Shown one piece after another: positions 26,449-36,379 of a stretch of DNA of 64,000 nt; position 1 is the first letter of the stretch, and each line of letters begins with the position of its first letter. Below the pieces are notes generated by a model that saw nothing but the letters and a program-made list of their open reading frames with translations, had not been told where the DNA came from and did not search any database. The position numbers and the translations under genes were made by a program. This DNA comes from an uncultured Erythrobacter sp. (GTDB lineage Bacteria; Pseudomonadota; Alphaproteobacteria; Sphingomonadales; Sphingomonadaceae). The stretch covers positions 186,001 to 250,000 of the forward strand of contig CANMIS010000005.1 in NCBI GenBank assembly GCA_947498065.1, read 5' to 3'.

Positions 26449-27129
26449 GTGGTCGTGGACGTCATCAACATTTTTCTGACCAGCGATCTCGCTGAAAACC
26501 AGGACGACTTTGTCTATGGCGACCGCCAATTCACCTTTGACCGGCTCTATTCCGATGGTCCGCGCCGCTTGGTGGAAGGACCAATGTGGGCCTTCGTCGA
26601 CTGGGTCATGGACGATCTGGCGGGCCTGGAGATGTGCCGCCGATTGCGCGCCGATCCGCGTACGAAAGAGGCGCATGTGACGATGGTGCTTGAGCAGGAC
26701 GATCACGATGACCGCCGCCGCGCCTTAAAGGCCGGTGCGCATGACTATATGGTTGGGCCGATTGACCGCACCAAGGTGCTCGACCGAGTGCTGGCGCTGC
26801 AATCGCGCCCTAATGATCGGCACGCGGCCCGCCTGTTCGAGGTCGGCGATCTCTCGATTGATATGACGGCCTTGCAGGCGCGCTGGGACGGGGAGGTCAT
26901 CTCCCTGCGTCCCAATGAATTTCGCCTGCTGCGCTTTCTGGCGGAAAACCCCAACCGGGTGCTTACCCGTGATGATTTGATCAATGGCTTAGGCAAGCGC
27001 GAGCCGCCGATTGATGAGCGCACGGTCGATGTCTGGATTGGCCGGTTGCGGCGCGCGATTAAGCAGGCGGGCGGCGGTAATCCGCTGCGCACAGTGCGCT
27101 CGCGCGGATATGTCTTCGATCTGCCCTGA
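26449..27129 (+). CDS. Atypical OmpR-family response regulator
   Basis: A 226-residue regulator with a receiver-like N-terminal domain and a C-terminal winged helix (residues about 125-226; SLRPNEFRLLRFLAENPNRVLTR and RTVDVWIGRLRRAI). The receiver retains an Asp at the expected acceptor place (AFVDWVMDDLAG). It lacks the acidic pair after beta-1 and has DYMVGPID where the conserved Lys should lie. It may therefore work without normal phosphorylation. Start is GTG 26449 or GTG 26455. No histidine kinase is adjacent. Confidence 0.82.
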   Translation: MVVDVINIFLTSDLAENQDDFVYGDRQFTFDRLYSDGPRRLVEGPMWAFVDWVMDDLAGLEMCRRLRADPRTKEAHVTMVLEQDDHDDRRRALKAGAHDYMVGPIDRTKVLDRVLALQSRPNDRHAARLFEVGDLSIDMTALQARWDGEVISLRPNEFRLLRFLAENPNRVLTRDDLINGLGKREPPIDERTVDVWIGRLRRAIKQAGGGNPLRTVRSRGYVFDLP

Positions 27130-27156
27130 TCACTTGCAATCGTTGTAGCGCGTATA

Positions 27157-27188
27157 AAAGGCCGCTCTGGTTTCCCAAAGCGGCCTTT
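27157..27188. terminator. Bidirectional terminator between the response regulator and TonB receptor
   Basis: A perfect 10-bp stem AAAGGCCGCT / AGCGGCCTTT (27157-27166 and 27179-27188) with a 12-base loop lies between two convergent genes. A-rich and T-rich flanks on the two sides let it serve both directions. Confidence 0.75.
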
Positions 27189-27232
27189 CGCGTGTCTGAG
27201 CAACCCCGGGAGAGGTGGGGCGCTCAGCACGC

Positions 27233-29932
27233 TTAGAATTCGGTTTTGATCCCGATTGAGAACGAGGTGCCGACGTCGTAGCTGTTGATGTCGATCCGGT
27301 TGTTCGAGTTCTCCTGAAACTCCAGATTGTCGCGGCCGAAGATGTTGCGCACCTCCAGCTCCAGCTCAAATGGCTGACCGAACATGCCTACCTCTGAGCG
27401 CGCGACGATATCGACGGTCAGGCCGGGATCCTCGACGATGTCAGGGCGCTGGAAGCCGCGCGTGGTCACTCGCTCGCTCGCGTAGTTGAACAGAACGGTG
27501 AACTGCTGAACCTTCTCTGTGTCCTCAATCCCGATAGAGAAGTTGGCGATATGATCCGATTGTCCGACCAACGGATCACCATCATCGAACAGGAGCGACG
27601 CGTTTGTTTCGCCACCTGGAGGCACGAAGGTCACATCGCTCGGGTCCACCGAGATTTGCGACTGGGTGTAGGTGTAGTTAGCAAGAAACAGCAGTTGTTT
27701 GGTTTCAAAGAAGCTGCCGCCCCAATTGTATAGGTCGATCCCGTAGACCAGATCGATCTCCGCACCGTAAAGCTCTGCCTTGGGCGCGTTGGCAAAGCTC
27801 GTTACCAAGTCACCAGCGGTTGAGAAGATGAAGGCTTCAATCGGATTGTCGATTTCCTTGTAGAAGCCCGCGATGCTGACCCGGTCAGAGCCGCTGATGT
27901 AATATTCAGCGCGCGCCTCCAGGTTGAACAGTTCGCTGTCGGTCAGGAAGGGGTTGCCGCGAAATTCGCGGTTCGATTCCGGATCAAAATAGGTCTGCTC
28001 TACGAGCTCGCGGAACTGAGGGCGGGCAATCGTCTTGGAGGCTGCGAGGCGCAGCTGTAGATCTTCGACCGGTTCCCAAGTGATCGTGGTGGCTGGTAGG
28101 AAGTAGTCCTCCGCCAGATTGGTGGGCGTTGCGCCGACGGTAGGTGTTGTGAAGATGGTCTGATCGAGCGCGACCGTCTGCGTCGCGTCCTCATAACGAA
28201 CACCGACTTCCATCGTCAGCGTGTCGGTCGGCAGGTAGCGGACGATGCCGTATCCGGCTTGCGTTTCGAGCGCCGCGTCAAAGACCGGAAACGGGCTTGT
28301 CTCGTCGAGACGGACGTTGAAGCCTGCGAGCGTCGCTCCGTTGATGAGATCACCCGGACGGCGCAGGCCAAGGATCGGCACCAGGCTATCATCCAGCACA
28401 TCGCCTTCGATCAGTGGGCTGAATTCCCGGCTGGAAGAGCGGCGGTCGGTGTCGCTGTAGGCATATCCTGCCGTCAGCTCGAGCGTATCAGTGACTTCGT
28501 AAGAGACGTCGATACTGCCGAACAGCAGTTCTTCCTGCAGATCATCAAAGGCGATAGTCGTCAGGCCGGTGTCGGACAGACGGTTGAGGTAAGCGACGAA
28601 GAACTCGCCAAGCGGGTCCTCGGCAAAGTTAGTCCGGGTGTAGCGGACATTGGCGTTGAACGGCGCTTCGCGGTCGGTGCGGGCATAGCCAGCGCGCACG
28701 TCAAAGTCGAAGCGGTCAAAATCAAACTCGCCGACAAATTGTGTGTCGATCAGCTGCCGCTCAAACCAGGCGGTTTGTTGATTGGCGAAGTCAAAGCCGG
28801 TCTCGCCAAAAATGAAGTTTGTGCCTTGCTCAAGCCGCGCGGTTTTGAGCGTGTCGCGGATATAAAGGTTGGTCCAGCGCAAGGTGTGCGGGCCGAGGTC
28901 GAGGCCGAAGCTGAGCAGGCCGTTCACCAGCACATTGTTGTCGGTGATGAAGGTCGTGAAGTCTTCGGTCACCGTTGCCAGGTCAGGCGTTGCAAACTGG
29001 CTGCGCACTTTGCGATTGCGCCAATTGTTTTTGATCGATGCGGTGGCGATAATGCCGAGGTAATTGTCGCCGCCCAGCTCAATCGAGCTGCCGCCCGTTA
29101 TCGATGCGGAAAAGTTCGCGGGCAAAGTGTCATTGCGCTGCAGAGTGACGAGATTGGTCGGCAGGATTTGGCCCGCGACCCCTTCTTGAACCTCAATCGA
29201 GGTGTCTTCGATCCGGTCTCCGCTCGCAAAGAAAGCGGCAAGATTTGATGGGATATCGCGGTTGCCATTATCGAAACCGAACGGGTCGAGATCAGAGCCA
29301 AAATAGGTGAGCCCGTCTTGGAATGTGGTCTCGGTATCGCCGCCAGTGCTGAAACTGAAGCTGAGGAAGTCTTCTGCCGGCACGGCGCGCATGGTGAGGT
29401 TGATGACACCGCCGCCAAATTCGCCGGGGAAGTTCGCCGAGTAGGTCTTCTGCACCAGCGAGGAAGCGACCACGCTGGTTGGGAAGATATCAAGCGGGAC
29501 AACGCGGCTGAGCGGTTCCGGGCTCGGCAACGGCAGGCCATTGAGCAGAGCCAGCGAATAGCGATCGCCCAGACCGCGCACAAACACTCGGCCATCACCA
29601 ACCAGCGACAGGCCGGTTACTCGGCCTAAAGCGCCAGCAATATCGCTCTCGCCAGTACGGGCGATGTCTTCTTCTGACAACACGCTGAGCACCTGGGTCG
29701 AGGCGCGCTGCGGATCGCGGTTGCGGCGTCCGGTGACGATAATGCCGCCGCCTGGCACGGAGACATCCGGCTGCTGCTCTTGCGCCTCTTGTACTTCCTC
29801 GCTCTCGACTGCTTCGTCAGCTGCTTCTTCCGTTGCCGTAGGCTGCTCAGCCTCCTGTGCAGCGGCGAAGGCTGGAAACGTCAACGCGGTGGTGAAGAGC
29901 AGCGTGCCTGCGAGGCGCTTGCCAATTGGCAT
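27233..29932 (-). CDS. TonB-dependent outer-membrane receptor
   Basis: An 899-residue TonB-dependent receptor. It has a signal peptide ending at AFAAAQ, an acidic N-terminal extension, a TonB-box-like IIVTGRRN, a plug domain with VFVRGLGDRYSLALLNG and FGGGVINL, and a beta-barrel ending in IGIKTEF with terminal Phe. Start at 29932 (MPIGKRLAG) is supported by an AGGGGG site 9 bases upstream; the alternative at 29950 lies across that site. It pairs with the lipoprotein encoded just upstream, as TonB receptors of Caulobacter-like bacteria often pair with a surface or periplasmic partner. The ligand is unknown; no FecR or sigma gene is adjacent. Confidence 0.9.
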   Translation of the reverse strand: MPIGKRLAGTLLFTTALTFPAFAAAQEAEQPTATEEAADEAVESEEVQEAQEQQPDVSVPGGGIIVTGRRNRDPQRASTQVLSVLSEEDIARTGESDIAGALGRVTGLSLVGDGRVFVRGLGDRYSLALLNGLPLPSPEPLSRVVPLDIFPTSVVASSLVQKTYSANFPGEFGGGVINLTMRAVPAEDFLSFSFSTGGDTETTFQDGLTYFGSDLDPFGFDNGNRDIPSNLAAFFASGDRIEDTSIEVQEGVAGQILPTNLVTLQRNDTLPANFSASITGGSSIELGGDNYLGIIATASIKNNWRNRKVRSQFATPDLATVTEDFTTFITDNNVLVNGLLSFGLDLGPHTLRWTNLYIRDTLKTARLEQGTNFIFGETGFDFANQQTAWFERQLIDTQFVGEFDFDRFDFDVRAGYARTDREAPFNANVRYTRTNFAEDPLGEFFVAYLNRLSDTGLTTIAFDDLQEELLFGSIDVSYEVTDTLELTAGYAYSDTDRRSSSREFSPLIEGDVLDDSLVPILGLRRPGDLINGATLAGFNVRLDETSPFPVFDAALETQAGYGIVRYLPTDTLTMEVGVRYEDATQTVALDQTIFTTPTVGATPTNLAEDYFLPATTITWEPVEDLQLRLAASKTIARPQFRELVEQTYFDPESNREFRGNPFLTDSELFNLEARAEYYISGSDRVSIAGFYKEIDNPIEAFIFSTAGDLVTSFANAPKAELYGAEIDLVYGIDLYNWGGSFFETKQLLFLANYTYTQSQISVDPSDVTFVPPGGETNASLLFDDGDPLVGQSDHIANFSIGIEDTEKVQQFTVLFNYASERVTTRGFQRPDIVEDPGLTVDIVARSEVGMFGQPFELELEVRNIFGRDNLEFQENSNNRIDINSYDVGTSFSIGIKTEF

Positions 29933-30067
29933 GATATTAGACCCCCTCATGAAATCAGGTCTGAAACTGTGATGAGCCAGCGGTTCGGCTCGTAGATTGT
30001 GAGAAGGGAGGCGCCGGAGATCTTGACCAGATCACAGCGCCTCCCCCGTCGCATTTTGGGCTTCCGA

Positions 30068-31618
30068 TCAGTAGACCGGCAGCGAGGTGCAAGACCCGGT
30101 GGTGCTGCCGAAATCGAGCGTACCGGAATTGCAGGTCCAATTGCCGAAGCGGGTGTCCGCCGCATCTGGAACCGCGCCGACAAAGGTCTCGGCTGTAAAG
30201 AAGCTGGAGAGGGCGGTCGGATCGAACGCGGCCACGCCGGTTTCATTGGCGCCGTTGACGATCCCGGTCAGCGAGATCGTGAAGGCGACATTGTTGTTGG
30301 TGCCGCCATCGACGAGAGCCTGTACCTCAGCATCAGTGACGCCGGAATCGCCCCGAACAGGGCGCGCTGCATCGCAATCGCCGACCACCGAGTTGAAGCT
30401 TGGCGGGACATCGCGGGTGAAGGTCTCGTCGATGCGCAGGCAAGTCTCATCATTGGTGTCGATCACGCCATTGGCAAGGTTGAGCGCTGCGCCGCCGCGG
30501 GCGCGGATCGCTTGCGAGTTGGAGCCAGAGCGTTCGAGGAAGGTGAAGTTTGCCACTTGAAGCACGGTGCGTGGGCGAGCGTTGACGGAGAAGTCAGCAT
30601 CAGGCGAGTCGAGCTCGATCAAGCTGTCGCCGCCGGAGGTGCGCTGAGCCACGACCACGAACTGAAGATTGGCCTGAGCGCCAGTATCGACGTCGATTGA
30701 GTCGTCATCTGCGCCAACGGCCACAACGTTGCTCATGTTCACCGAGCCGCCGAAGAATTCCATCCCGTCGTCCGAGCTGTTGAAGGACATGAAGTTCGCG
30801 AGCGTCGTGCCGCTGCCAATGCCGCCAGTGGTTAGCGATTGCAGCTCATCACCCGGCGCCAGACTGAAGCCGGAGAAGCGGATCTGGTTGTAGTTCATCT
30901 CACCCGAGCTGTCGGCACTGTCGCCGCCGCCAAAGTTGGTGGCGACTGTCGTACCTTCGAGCGATTGCTCGCAGGTTGGGTTGGCGTTGGGGTTGGCGTC
31001 AGTGTTGAACACGCCGGTTGCGCAGTCAGAGACCGGCGCACGGCCTAGGAGGACAATGCCGCCCCATTGGCCGGTTGAATTGTCGTCGCTGAGCCCGAGC
31101 ACGTTGTCGCGGCTGGTCCAGACAATCGGACGCTCAGCCGTTCCGACGGAGTTCAAGGCGTTGCCGCGATTGACGACGAGGAATGAACGGCCGGTTGAGC
31201 CGAAGACGATAACGCCGTCAGCAACGGTCAGCGTTACGTCCGTGCCTGTGCTGGCGAAACCCTGGTCTGTGCCGACATCGACGCGGCCGGGGAGAGCATA
31301 AAGCAAGCCGTCGACGAACGGCAGAGTATCATTGGCATCAATCAGCGCCGGAAGCTCGCACACGCGGTATTCACCGGTTGGCCCCGTGATCGTGCCAGCA
31401 TCGGTAAGGCCGCCAGTTGAGTTGATCGTTGGGCAGCCAGCCGCAGGGGTGACCGTTCCGCCGCCGACTGGCGGTGCGGTGGTGGGCGTAGGGGTAGGAG
31501 CGGGGTTATTGATAATAATGTCACCCGAAGTGCCGGGTGAAACAATTTCATCACCGCCGCAGGCAGCCAAAGCAGCGAGGCTGCAACCAAGAACGAGAGT
31601 ACGAGAGATGTTTTTCAC
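30068..31618 (-). CDS. Secreted lipoprotein, likely partner of the TonB receptor
   Basis: A 516-residue protein with a lipoprotein signal (lipobox LAAC about residue 19), a Thr/Pro-rich linker (PTPTPTTAPP) and a long Gly/Asn/Asp-rich domain of repeating beta-strands (for example MSFNSSDDGMEFFGGSVNMS), suggesting a beta-helix fold. GTG 31618 has an AAGGGG site upstream and puts the signal at the N-terminus; the longer frame to 31756 does not. It is transcribed ahead of the TonB receptor with a 135-bp gap. Substrate capture at the cell surface is a reasonable guess, but not proven. Confidence 0.72.
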   Translation of the reverse strand: MKNISRTLVLGCSLAALAACGGDEIVSPGTSGDIIINNPAPTPTPTTAPPVGGGTVTPAAGCPTINSTGGLTDAGTITGPTGEYRVCELPALIDANDTLPFVDGLLYALPGRVDVGTDQGFASTGTDVTLTVADGVIVFGSTGRSFLVVNRGNALNSVGTAERPIVWTSRDNVLGLSDDNSTGQWGGIVLLGRAPVSDCATGVFNTDANPNANPTCEQSLEGTTVATNFGGGDSADSSGEMNYNQIRFSGFSLAPGDELQSLTTGGIGSGTTLANFMSFNSSDDGMEFFGGSVNMSNVVAVGADDDSIDVDTGAQANLQFVVVAQRTSGGDSLIELDSPDADFSVNARPRTVLQVANFTFLERSGSNSQAIRARGGAALNLANGVIDTNDETCLRIDETFTRDVPPSFNSVVGDCDAARPVRGDSGVTDAEVQALVDGGTNNNVAFTISLTGIVNGANETGVAAFDPTALSSFFTAETFVGAVPDAADTRFGNWTCNSGTLDFGSTTGSCTSLPVY

Positions 31619-31935
31619 AGCGAGCGGTCCCCTTAAAAAACCGAAGAATCGATTGAGCGCACAGGGTGCGTCCGGGGACTCCGCTAGGCAGCGATCATGA
31701 CGGAATTGCTTCGAATATGACGCTTCGGTTTCTTTGACTGAACTATGACCAAACAAAGATATTTATGTCATTTTTGACAGATTCAGCGCATGTCTAAATC
31801 GAGGTTGCGTGCTCGAATAATTGTTTAAAAACAGACCGAAAGAGAATCGCATTACAGAAAAATGACAATATGACATTTTTATTGCAGTTTGCGGTTTGGC
31901 GGCGCATCTTCCGATTATTCAAGAAGGAGAGAGCC

Positions 31936-32334
31936 GTGTTCATCACTTCAGCATTGGTAGCTGCGTCTTTGACAGCAAGTCCTGTCACATCTGGAGCAAT
32001 TGCAAGGCAGGCCGAGCCTGATTTGCAAGCCGCGCATCTGGTTGCTGGCCGCAATGCTGATGCGATTGCTGAATTGGAAGCGGTCCGTTCTCATGATCCC
32101 GCGCAGTTAATCAATCTCGGCATTGCTTATGCGCGTCAGGGCGATGAGGAGCGCGCGCGCGCTTTGTTTATGGCCGCCGCTGCCAGCAATGATCGCATCG
32201 AAATCGACACAGCGAACGGCAGCGAAACCGATTCGCGCCGGCTTGCGCGCAAAGCGCTGCGTATGCTCGACAATGACGAATTTGCGCCTGCGCGCAGCGA
32301 GCGTTTCGCCAATCGCGTCTCTTTGAAAGAGTGA
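31936..32334 (+). CDS. Small exported TPR-like protein
   Basis: A 132-residue protein starting at GTG 31936, which has an excellent AAGGAGAG site; the 22 residues upstream in frame are ignored. The N-terminus is signal-peptide-like (SALVAASLTASPVTSGAIA). The body is a short helical repeat pattern (AAHLVAGRNADAIAELEAV, then LINLGIAYARQGDEERARALF) typical of one or two tetratricopeptide repeats. It diverges from the lipoprotein/TonB pair across an AT-rich spacer. Function unknown. Confidence 0.7.
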   Translation: MFITSALVAASLTASPVTSGAIARQAEPDLQAAHLVAGRNADAIAELEAVRSHDPAQLINLGIAYARQGDEERARALFMAAAASNDRIEIDTANGSETDSRRLARKALRMLDNDEFAPARSERFANRVSLKE

Positions 32335-32581
32335 CCGACTCAGGCGACCTTGTCGTCTAGGCCGTAATTCCAACACTTCATCGCACAAAACGACGCAATT
32401 GGGCGGGTTCGGTAGGCCTCCCAATTGCTTTCGTGTTTGCAACCGGTCCAATCTATCGCTTAATCATAGGCGTTAACTTTAATTGCTACGCAATACTTTG
32501 CCTTGATAAGGGTATGGACTGCGTAAATGTCACTTGCTTGTCATGTAGCATGAGCAAGGGGGCGTGATTGGAGGGTTTTGG

Positions 32582-33223
32582 ATGATTCTCGCTCGTTTGG
32601 GCATGGCCAGCGCCGTTGCTGCGCTTGCCCTTACAACCGCACCCGCTCAGGCGGATGTGCTGCAAATCGATGCTGACGGTGCCCGCTGGGTCACCGGCGC
32701 ACGAGCGGTGGCGATCACCCAAAATCCTGAATTCTCTAACCTTGGCGAGGCTGCTGATCTCGACGCCTTAATCGTGCCGGACAGCATTATTGCTGATCCA
32801 TCGCGCCATGCTTTGGGTGTGCCGGCGATGTATGCCGACACGATTCAAAGTCTGTCTGTGCGGTTTGATCTCAGCCCATCATTGCTGGAGGCGCTGGTTT
32901 GGCAGGAAAGCCGCTGGCGTCCCAACGCTGTGTCGCATGCGGGCGCGCGGGGGCTTGCGCAACTAATGCCGGGCACCGCCAAATATCTGGGCGTGGACCC
33001 TGATGATCCATTCCAGAACCTAGAGGGCGGGGCGCGCTATCTGCGCGAGCAACTCGACCGTTTTGACGGGGATCTCGAAAAAGCACTGGCCGCCTATAAC
33101 GCTGGACCTGGAAGGGTAGAGCGCGCTGGCGGCGTTCCGAATATTCGCGAGACGAAACTCTATGTCGCGGCCATCATGGGCCGTCTGGCGTCGCACTCGC
33201 GCGCTGATACGCAACCTTTTTAA
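32582..33223 (+). CDS. virB1: Lytic transglycosylase, VirB1-like
   Basis: A 213-residue exported SLT-type lytic transglycosylase. A signal peptide ends at TAPAQA. The catalytic domain (residues about 95-205) shows [15 protein letters not shown] with the catalytic Glu, [17 protein letters not shown] and [15 protein letters not shown] 32582 is chosen over GTG 32564 because a TTGGAGGG site lies just before it. It opens a rightward type IV secretion cluster, where VirB1 remodels peptidoglycan for assembly. Confidence 0.85.
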   Translation: MILARLGMASAVAALALTTAPAQADVLQIDADGARWVTGARAVAITQNPEFSNLGEAADLDALIVPDSIIADPSRHALGVPAMYADTIQSLSVRFDLSPSLLEALVWQESRWRPNAVSHAGARGLAQLMPGTAKYLGVDPDDPFQNLEGGARYLREQLDRFDGDLEKALAAYNAGPGRVERAGGVPNIRETKLYVAAIMGRLASHSRADTQPF

Positions 33224-33268
33224 CCATAATGTCGTAAACACGGCACTTAAGGACAAAGCAGAACACGA

Positions 33269-33607
33269 ATGGGAACATCAATGTCGTCACTTCTTCGCAT
33301 GCCAGCCATGATGATGGCCCGGATTGCGGCCATTATCGCTCTGATGATGGCGCCTGTTGCTGCGCATGCTCAGCAGGTTGCTGACCCGCAGGGTTCCGGC
33401 CCGATTGTTGCGGCGCTGGGCTGGTTGCAAGGCACGCTGCTGGGCAATGTCGCCACCGCAATTGCGGTGATGGCTGTCGCAGCGGTGGGCTTTATGATGC
33501 TGACCGGCCGGATGAATTGGCGCTTTGGCGCGACCGTGATCATCGGCGTTTTCATCCTGTTCGGCGCATCGACCATTGTCGCTGGCATTCAAAGCGCGGC
33601 GGCCTGA
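33269..33607 (+). CDS. virB2: VirB2/TrbC-family pilin-like protein
   Basis: A 112-residue protein with a long signal peptide ending AAHAQ, then two transmembrane helices (about residues 45-75 and 84-108) separated by the polar loop TGRMNWR, the fold of VirB2 major pilins. Located between virB1 and virB3 as in classic T4SS operons. Whether a pilus is built here is unknown, because the minor pilin gene virB5 is absent. Confidence 0.85.
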   Translation: MGTSMSSLLRMPAMMMARIAAIIALMMAPVAAHAQQVADPQGSGPIVAALGWLQGTLLGNVATAIAVMAVAAVGFMMLTGRMNWRFGATVIIGVFILFGASTIVAGIQSAAA

Positions 33608-33616
33608 GGCAAGCAT

Positions 33617-33901
33617 ATGACCAATCTCGTCCGTCATCCGGTTCACCGCGCTCTTACCCGCCCGCAAATGTTTGCCGGCGTGACGATGAACTTTTTCATC
33701 ATCAATCTGATGGTGACGACGATTGCGTTTTTAATCCTCAAGAACTGGTGGATCATGATCGTGCCGGTCGTCGTGCACGTGATCGGCTATTTTTCTTCGC
33801 TTCGCGAACCGCGCATTTTCGACCTTTGGATCACCAAGGTTTCGAAATGTCCGCGGGTCAAGAATTACAAGCGGTGGGGCTGTAACAGCTACGCGGCTTA
33901 A
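33617..33901 (+). CDS. virB3: VirB3-family inner-membrane protein
   Basis: A 94-residue protein with the VirB3 signature: an N-terminal HPVHRALTRPQMFAGV, a hairpin of two close transmembrane helices (FFIINLMVTTIAFLIL and WWIMIVPVVVHVIGYF) and the following EPRIFDLW. VirB3 works with the VirB4 ATPase in assembling the inner-membrane complex. It sits 9 bp after virB2 and 21 bp before virB4. Confidence 0.88.
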   Translation: MTNLVRHPVHRALTRPQMFAGVTMNFFIINLMVTTIAFLILKNWWIMIVPVVVHVIGYFSSLREPRIFDLWITKVSKCPRVKNYKRWGCNSYAA

Positions 33902-33922
33902 GGCCTGATAGGAGGGCCTGCT

Positions 33923-36379
33923 ATGGTGAAATGGATTGGACCGGCAAGCTGGAGCGCCAAAGAGGCGCTGGCTGGCGATCGTCTGCCCTATGCGCGGCTG
34001 ATCGATGAAAGCACCGTGCTGCTGCGCGATGGATCGGTGATGACCGCGATCCAAGTGCCTGGCCTGCTGTTTGAAACCGAGGATTCCGACGCGCTCAATG
34101 CTCATGCGGCGACGCGCGAAGTGATGCTGCGCTCCACTTTGGATGCGCGCTTTGCGCTCTACCACCACGTCATTCGCCGTCAGGTTGAGGTCGATCTGGA
34201 TGCGCAGTTTTCTGATCCATTGTCGCGCCATATCGACCAGCGCTGGAAAGAGCGGCTGGCTGGCGGTTCGCTGTTCATCAACGACCAGTTTATCACGCTG
34301 ATCCGCCGCCCTGCACGCGGTAAAGCTGGTCTTGCGGAGCGGTTTTCGCGGATGTGGAGCCGCACAGGCCAAAGCGAGCTCGAAGCCGATATCAAAGACG
34401 TGCGCAGCCTGAAATCAGCCGCCACTGGCCTCGTCGCATCGCTTTCTGCCTACGGCGCGAGTGTGCTCGCCGATTATTCCGTGCCCGGCAGTGATGGCAC
34501 CAATTCAGAAATGCTGGAGCTGCTCTCTGCGCTCTACAACGGCGAGATGCGCCCTGTGCGCCGCCCGGACGAAGACACTGATATTGGCCATATGCTGCCC
34601 TATCGCCGCGCTAGTTTTGGCCTGGACGCAATGGAGCAACGCGGCTCTGGCCAGCCGGACTTCTCCGCGATCCTGGGTCTGAAGGATTATCCCGAGGCAA
34701 CATCGCCCGGTCTGCTCGATGGTTTGCTGCGGCTGCCATACGAGATGATCGTGACCGAGAGTTATGCGCCCAATGAGCGCACCACCGCGCGGGAGCGGAT
34801 CGATCTGGCGCTGCGGCGTCTGCGCTCGGTTGACGAAGAAGCGGCGGCAGAGCGCAATGATATGCTCGCGGCGCGCGATGCGCTGGGCAATGGCGCGGTC
34901 GGCTTTGGCGATCACCACCTCACCGTGCTGGTGCGGGAACGCAGCCTTGACCGCTTGGACGATGCCACGGCGGCTTGCGCGGCAGCGCTGGCGGATACCG
35001 GCGCGATAGCGGTGCGTGAAGATACCAATCTAGAGCCTGCGTTCTGGGCGCAATTCCCGGGCAACGAGGAATATATCGTGCGCCGCGCGCTCATTTCCTC
35101 GGCCAATATGGCGAGCTTTGGCAGCTTCCACGGCTTTGCCTTGGGTCAGGCCAGCGGCAATCACTGGGGCGATGCGGTCACTCTGCTGGAGACGACCAGC
35201 GCGACCCCGTTCTTCTTCAATTTTCACCACGGTGACCTTGGCAATTTCTCGGTCATCGGGCCATCGGGCTCGGGCAAGACCGTGGTGATGAACTTCCTCG
35301 CCGCGCAAGCGCAAAAGTTCAGCCCCCGCACGATCCTGTTTGATAAAGATCGCGGCGCGGAACTGTTCGTGCGAGGAATTGGCGGGCGCTATGACCGGAT
35401 CAGCGCAGGCGAGCCGACCGGGTTCAACCCGTTGTCTTTGCCCGACACGCCGACCAACAAGGCGTTCCTGCGCGATTGGCTTGCGGTGCTGCTCGATGCA
35501 GATGGGCCAGAGGAATTTGCAACGATCAGCGCTGCTGTCGACGCCGCCTATGCCAATGATGCGGGCCTGCGCCGTCTGCGCCACTTCAAGGAGCTGCTGG
35601 CTGGGGCAAAGCGCCCTGAGCCCGGCGACCTGGCCGACCGCCTGTTGGCATGGATAGGCTCCAACGATGCGGCAAAAGACGCCGAGGGCGGCGAGCATGC
35701 GTGGCTGTTCGACAATGAGCAGGACAAGCTCGATCTCGACCAGCGCGTGCTTGGTTTTGACATGACCGCGCTGCTGGAAAATCCACGCCTGCGCACGCCG
35801 ACCATGATGTATTTGTTCCACCGCGTCGACGAACGGCTCGATGGTCAGCCGACTATGATCCTGATCGATGAGGGGTGGAAAGCGCTGGATGACGAAGTTT
35901 TCGCCGCGCGCATTCGCGACTGGCTGAAGACTTTGCGTAAGCGCAATGCTCTGGTCGGATTTGCCACACAATCCGCCGCCGATGCGCTGGAAAGCCGCAT
36001 TTCGACCGCTTTGGTCGAGCAGACCGCGACGATGGTATTTATGCCAAACAGCAGAGCGCGCGCCGAGGATTATTGCGAGGGCTTTGGCCTGACCGAACAT
36101 GAGCTGGCGCTGATCCGCACATTGCCAGCCCATTCGCGCTGTTTCCTTGTGCGCCAGCCCGATGCGAGCGTGGTTGTGCGGCTTGATCTGTCTGGCGCGC
36201 CAGAAGTCCTTACCGTTCTCTCTGGCCGCGAAAGCTCTGTGCGCAGGCTCGATCTGCTGCGTGAGGCGGTCGGCGATAAGCCGGAGGATTGGTATCCGGC
36301 GCTGACCAATCATGCCTGGCCTGATGGGCCGAGCCTCGATTCCGATGACGCGCAAGCCATGCGATTGGCGGCCGAATGA
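33923..36379 (+). CDS. virB4: VirB4-family conjugal transfer ATPase
   Basis: An 818-residue VirB4/CagE/TrbE ATPase. Walker A GPSGSGKT is near residue 446 and Walker B MILIDEGWKALDD near residue 645; RKRNALVGFATQSAADAL follows. The N-terminal half (about 200-400) matches the VirB4 N domain. It supplies energy for assembly or secretion at the inner membrane. Its stop overlaps the virB6 start by 4 bp, so no room exists for virB5 between them. Confidence 0.93.
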   Translation: MVKWIGPASWSAKEALAGDRLPYARLIDESTVLLRDGSVMTAIQVPGLLFETEDSDALNAHAATREVMLRSTLDARFALYHHVIRRQVEVDLDAQFSDPLSRHIDQRWKERLAGGSLFINDQFITLIRRPARGKAGLAERFSRMWSRTGQSELEADIKDVRSLKSAATGLVASLSAYGASVLADYSVPGSDGTNSEMLELLSALYNGEMRPVRRPDEDTDIGHMLPYRRASFGLDAMEQRGSGQPDFSAILGLKDYPEATSPGLLDGLLRLPYEMIVTESYAPNERTTARERIDLALRRLRSVDEEAAAERNDMLAARDALGNGAVGFGDHHLTVLVRERSLDRLDDATAACAAALADTGAIAVREDTNLEPAFWAQFPGNEEYIVRRALISSANMASFGSFHGFALGQASGNHWGDAVTLLETTSATPFFFNFHHGDLGNFSVIGPSGSGKTVVMNFLAAQAQKFSPRTILFDKDRGAELFVRGIGGRYDRISAGEPTGFNPLSLPDTPTNKAFLRDWLAVLLDADGPEEFATISAAVDAAYANDAGLRRLRHFKELLAGAKRPEPGDLADRLLAWIGSNDAAKDAEGGEHAWLFDNEQDKLDLDQRVLGFDMTALLENPRLRTPTMMYLFHRVDERLDGQPTMILIDEGWKALDDEVFAARIRDWLKTLRKRNALVGFATQSAADALESRISTALVEQTATMVFMPNSRARAEDYCEGFGLTEHELALIRTLPAHSRCFLVRQPDASVVVRLDLSGAPEVLTVLSGRESSVRRLDLLREAVGDKPEDWYPALTNHAWPDGPSLDSDDAQAMRLAAE

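Noticed and set aside
31735..31780. Pho-box-like TGAC repeats and a TGTCA-TTTT-TGACA palindrome upstream of the lipoprotein gene
   Set aside because: Two TGAC units are 11 bp apart, as in Pho boxes, but the motif is short, degenerate and in an AT-rich spacer where such matches are common.
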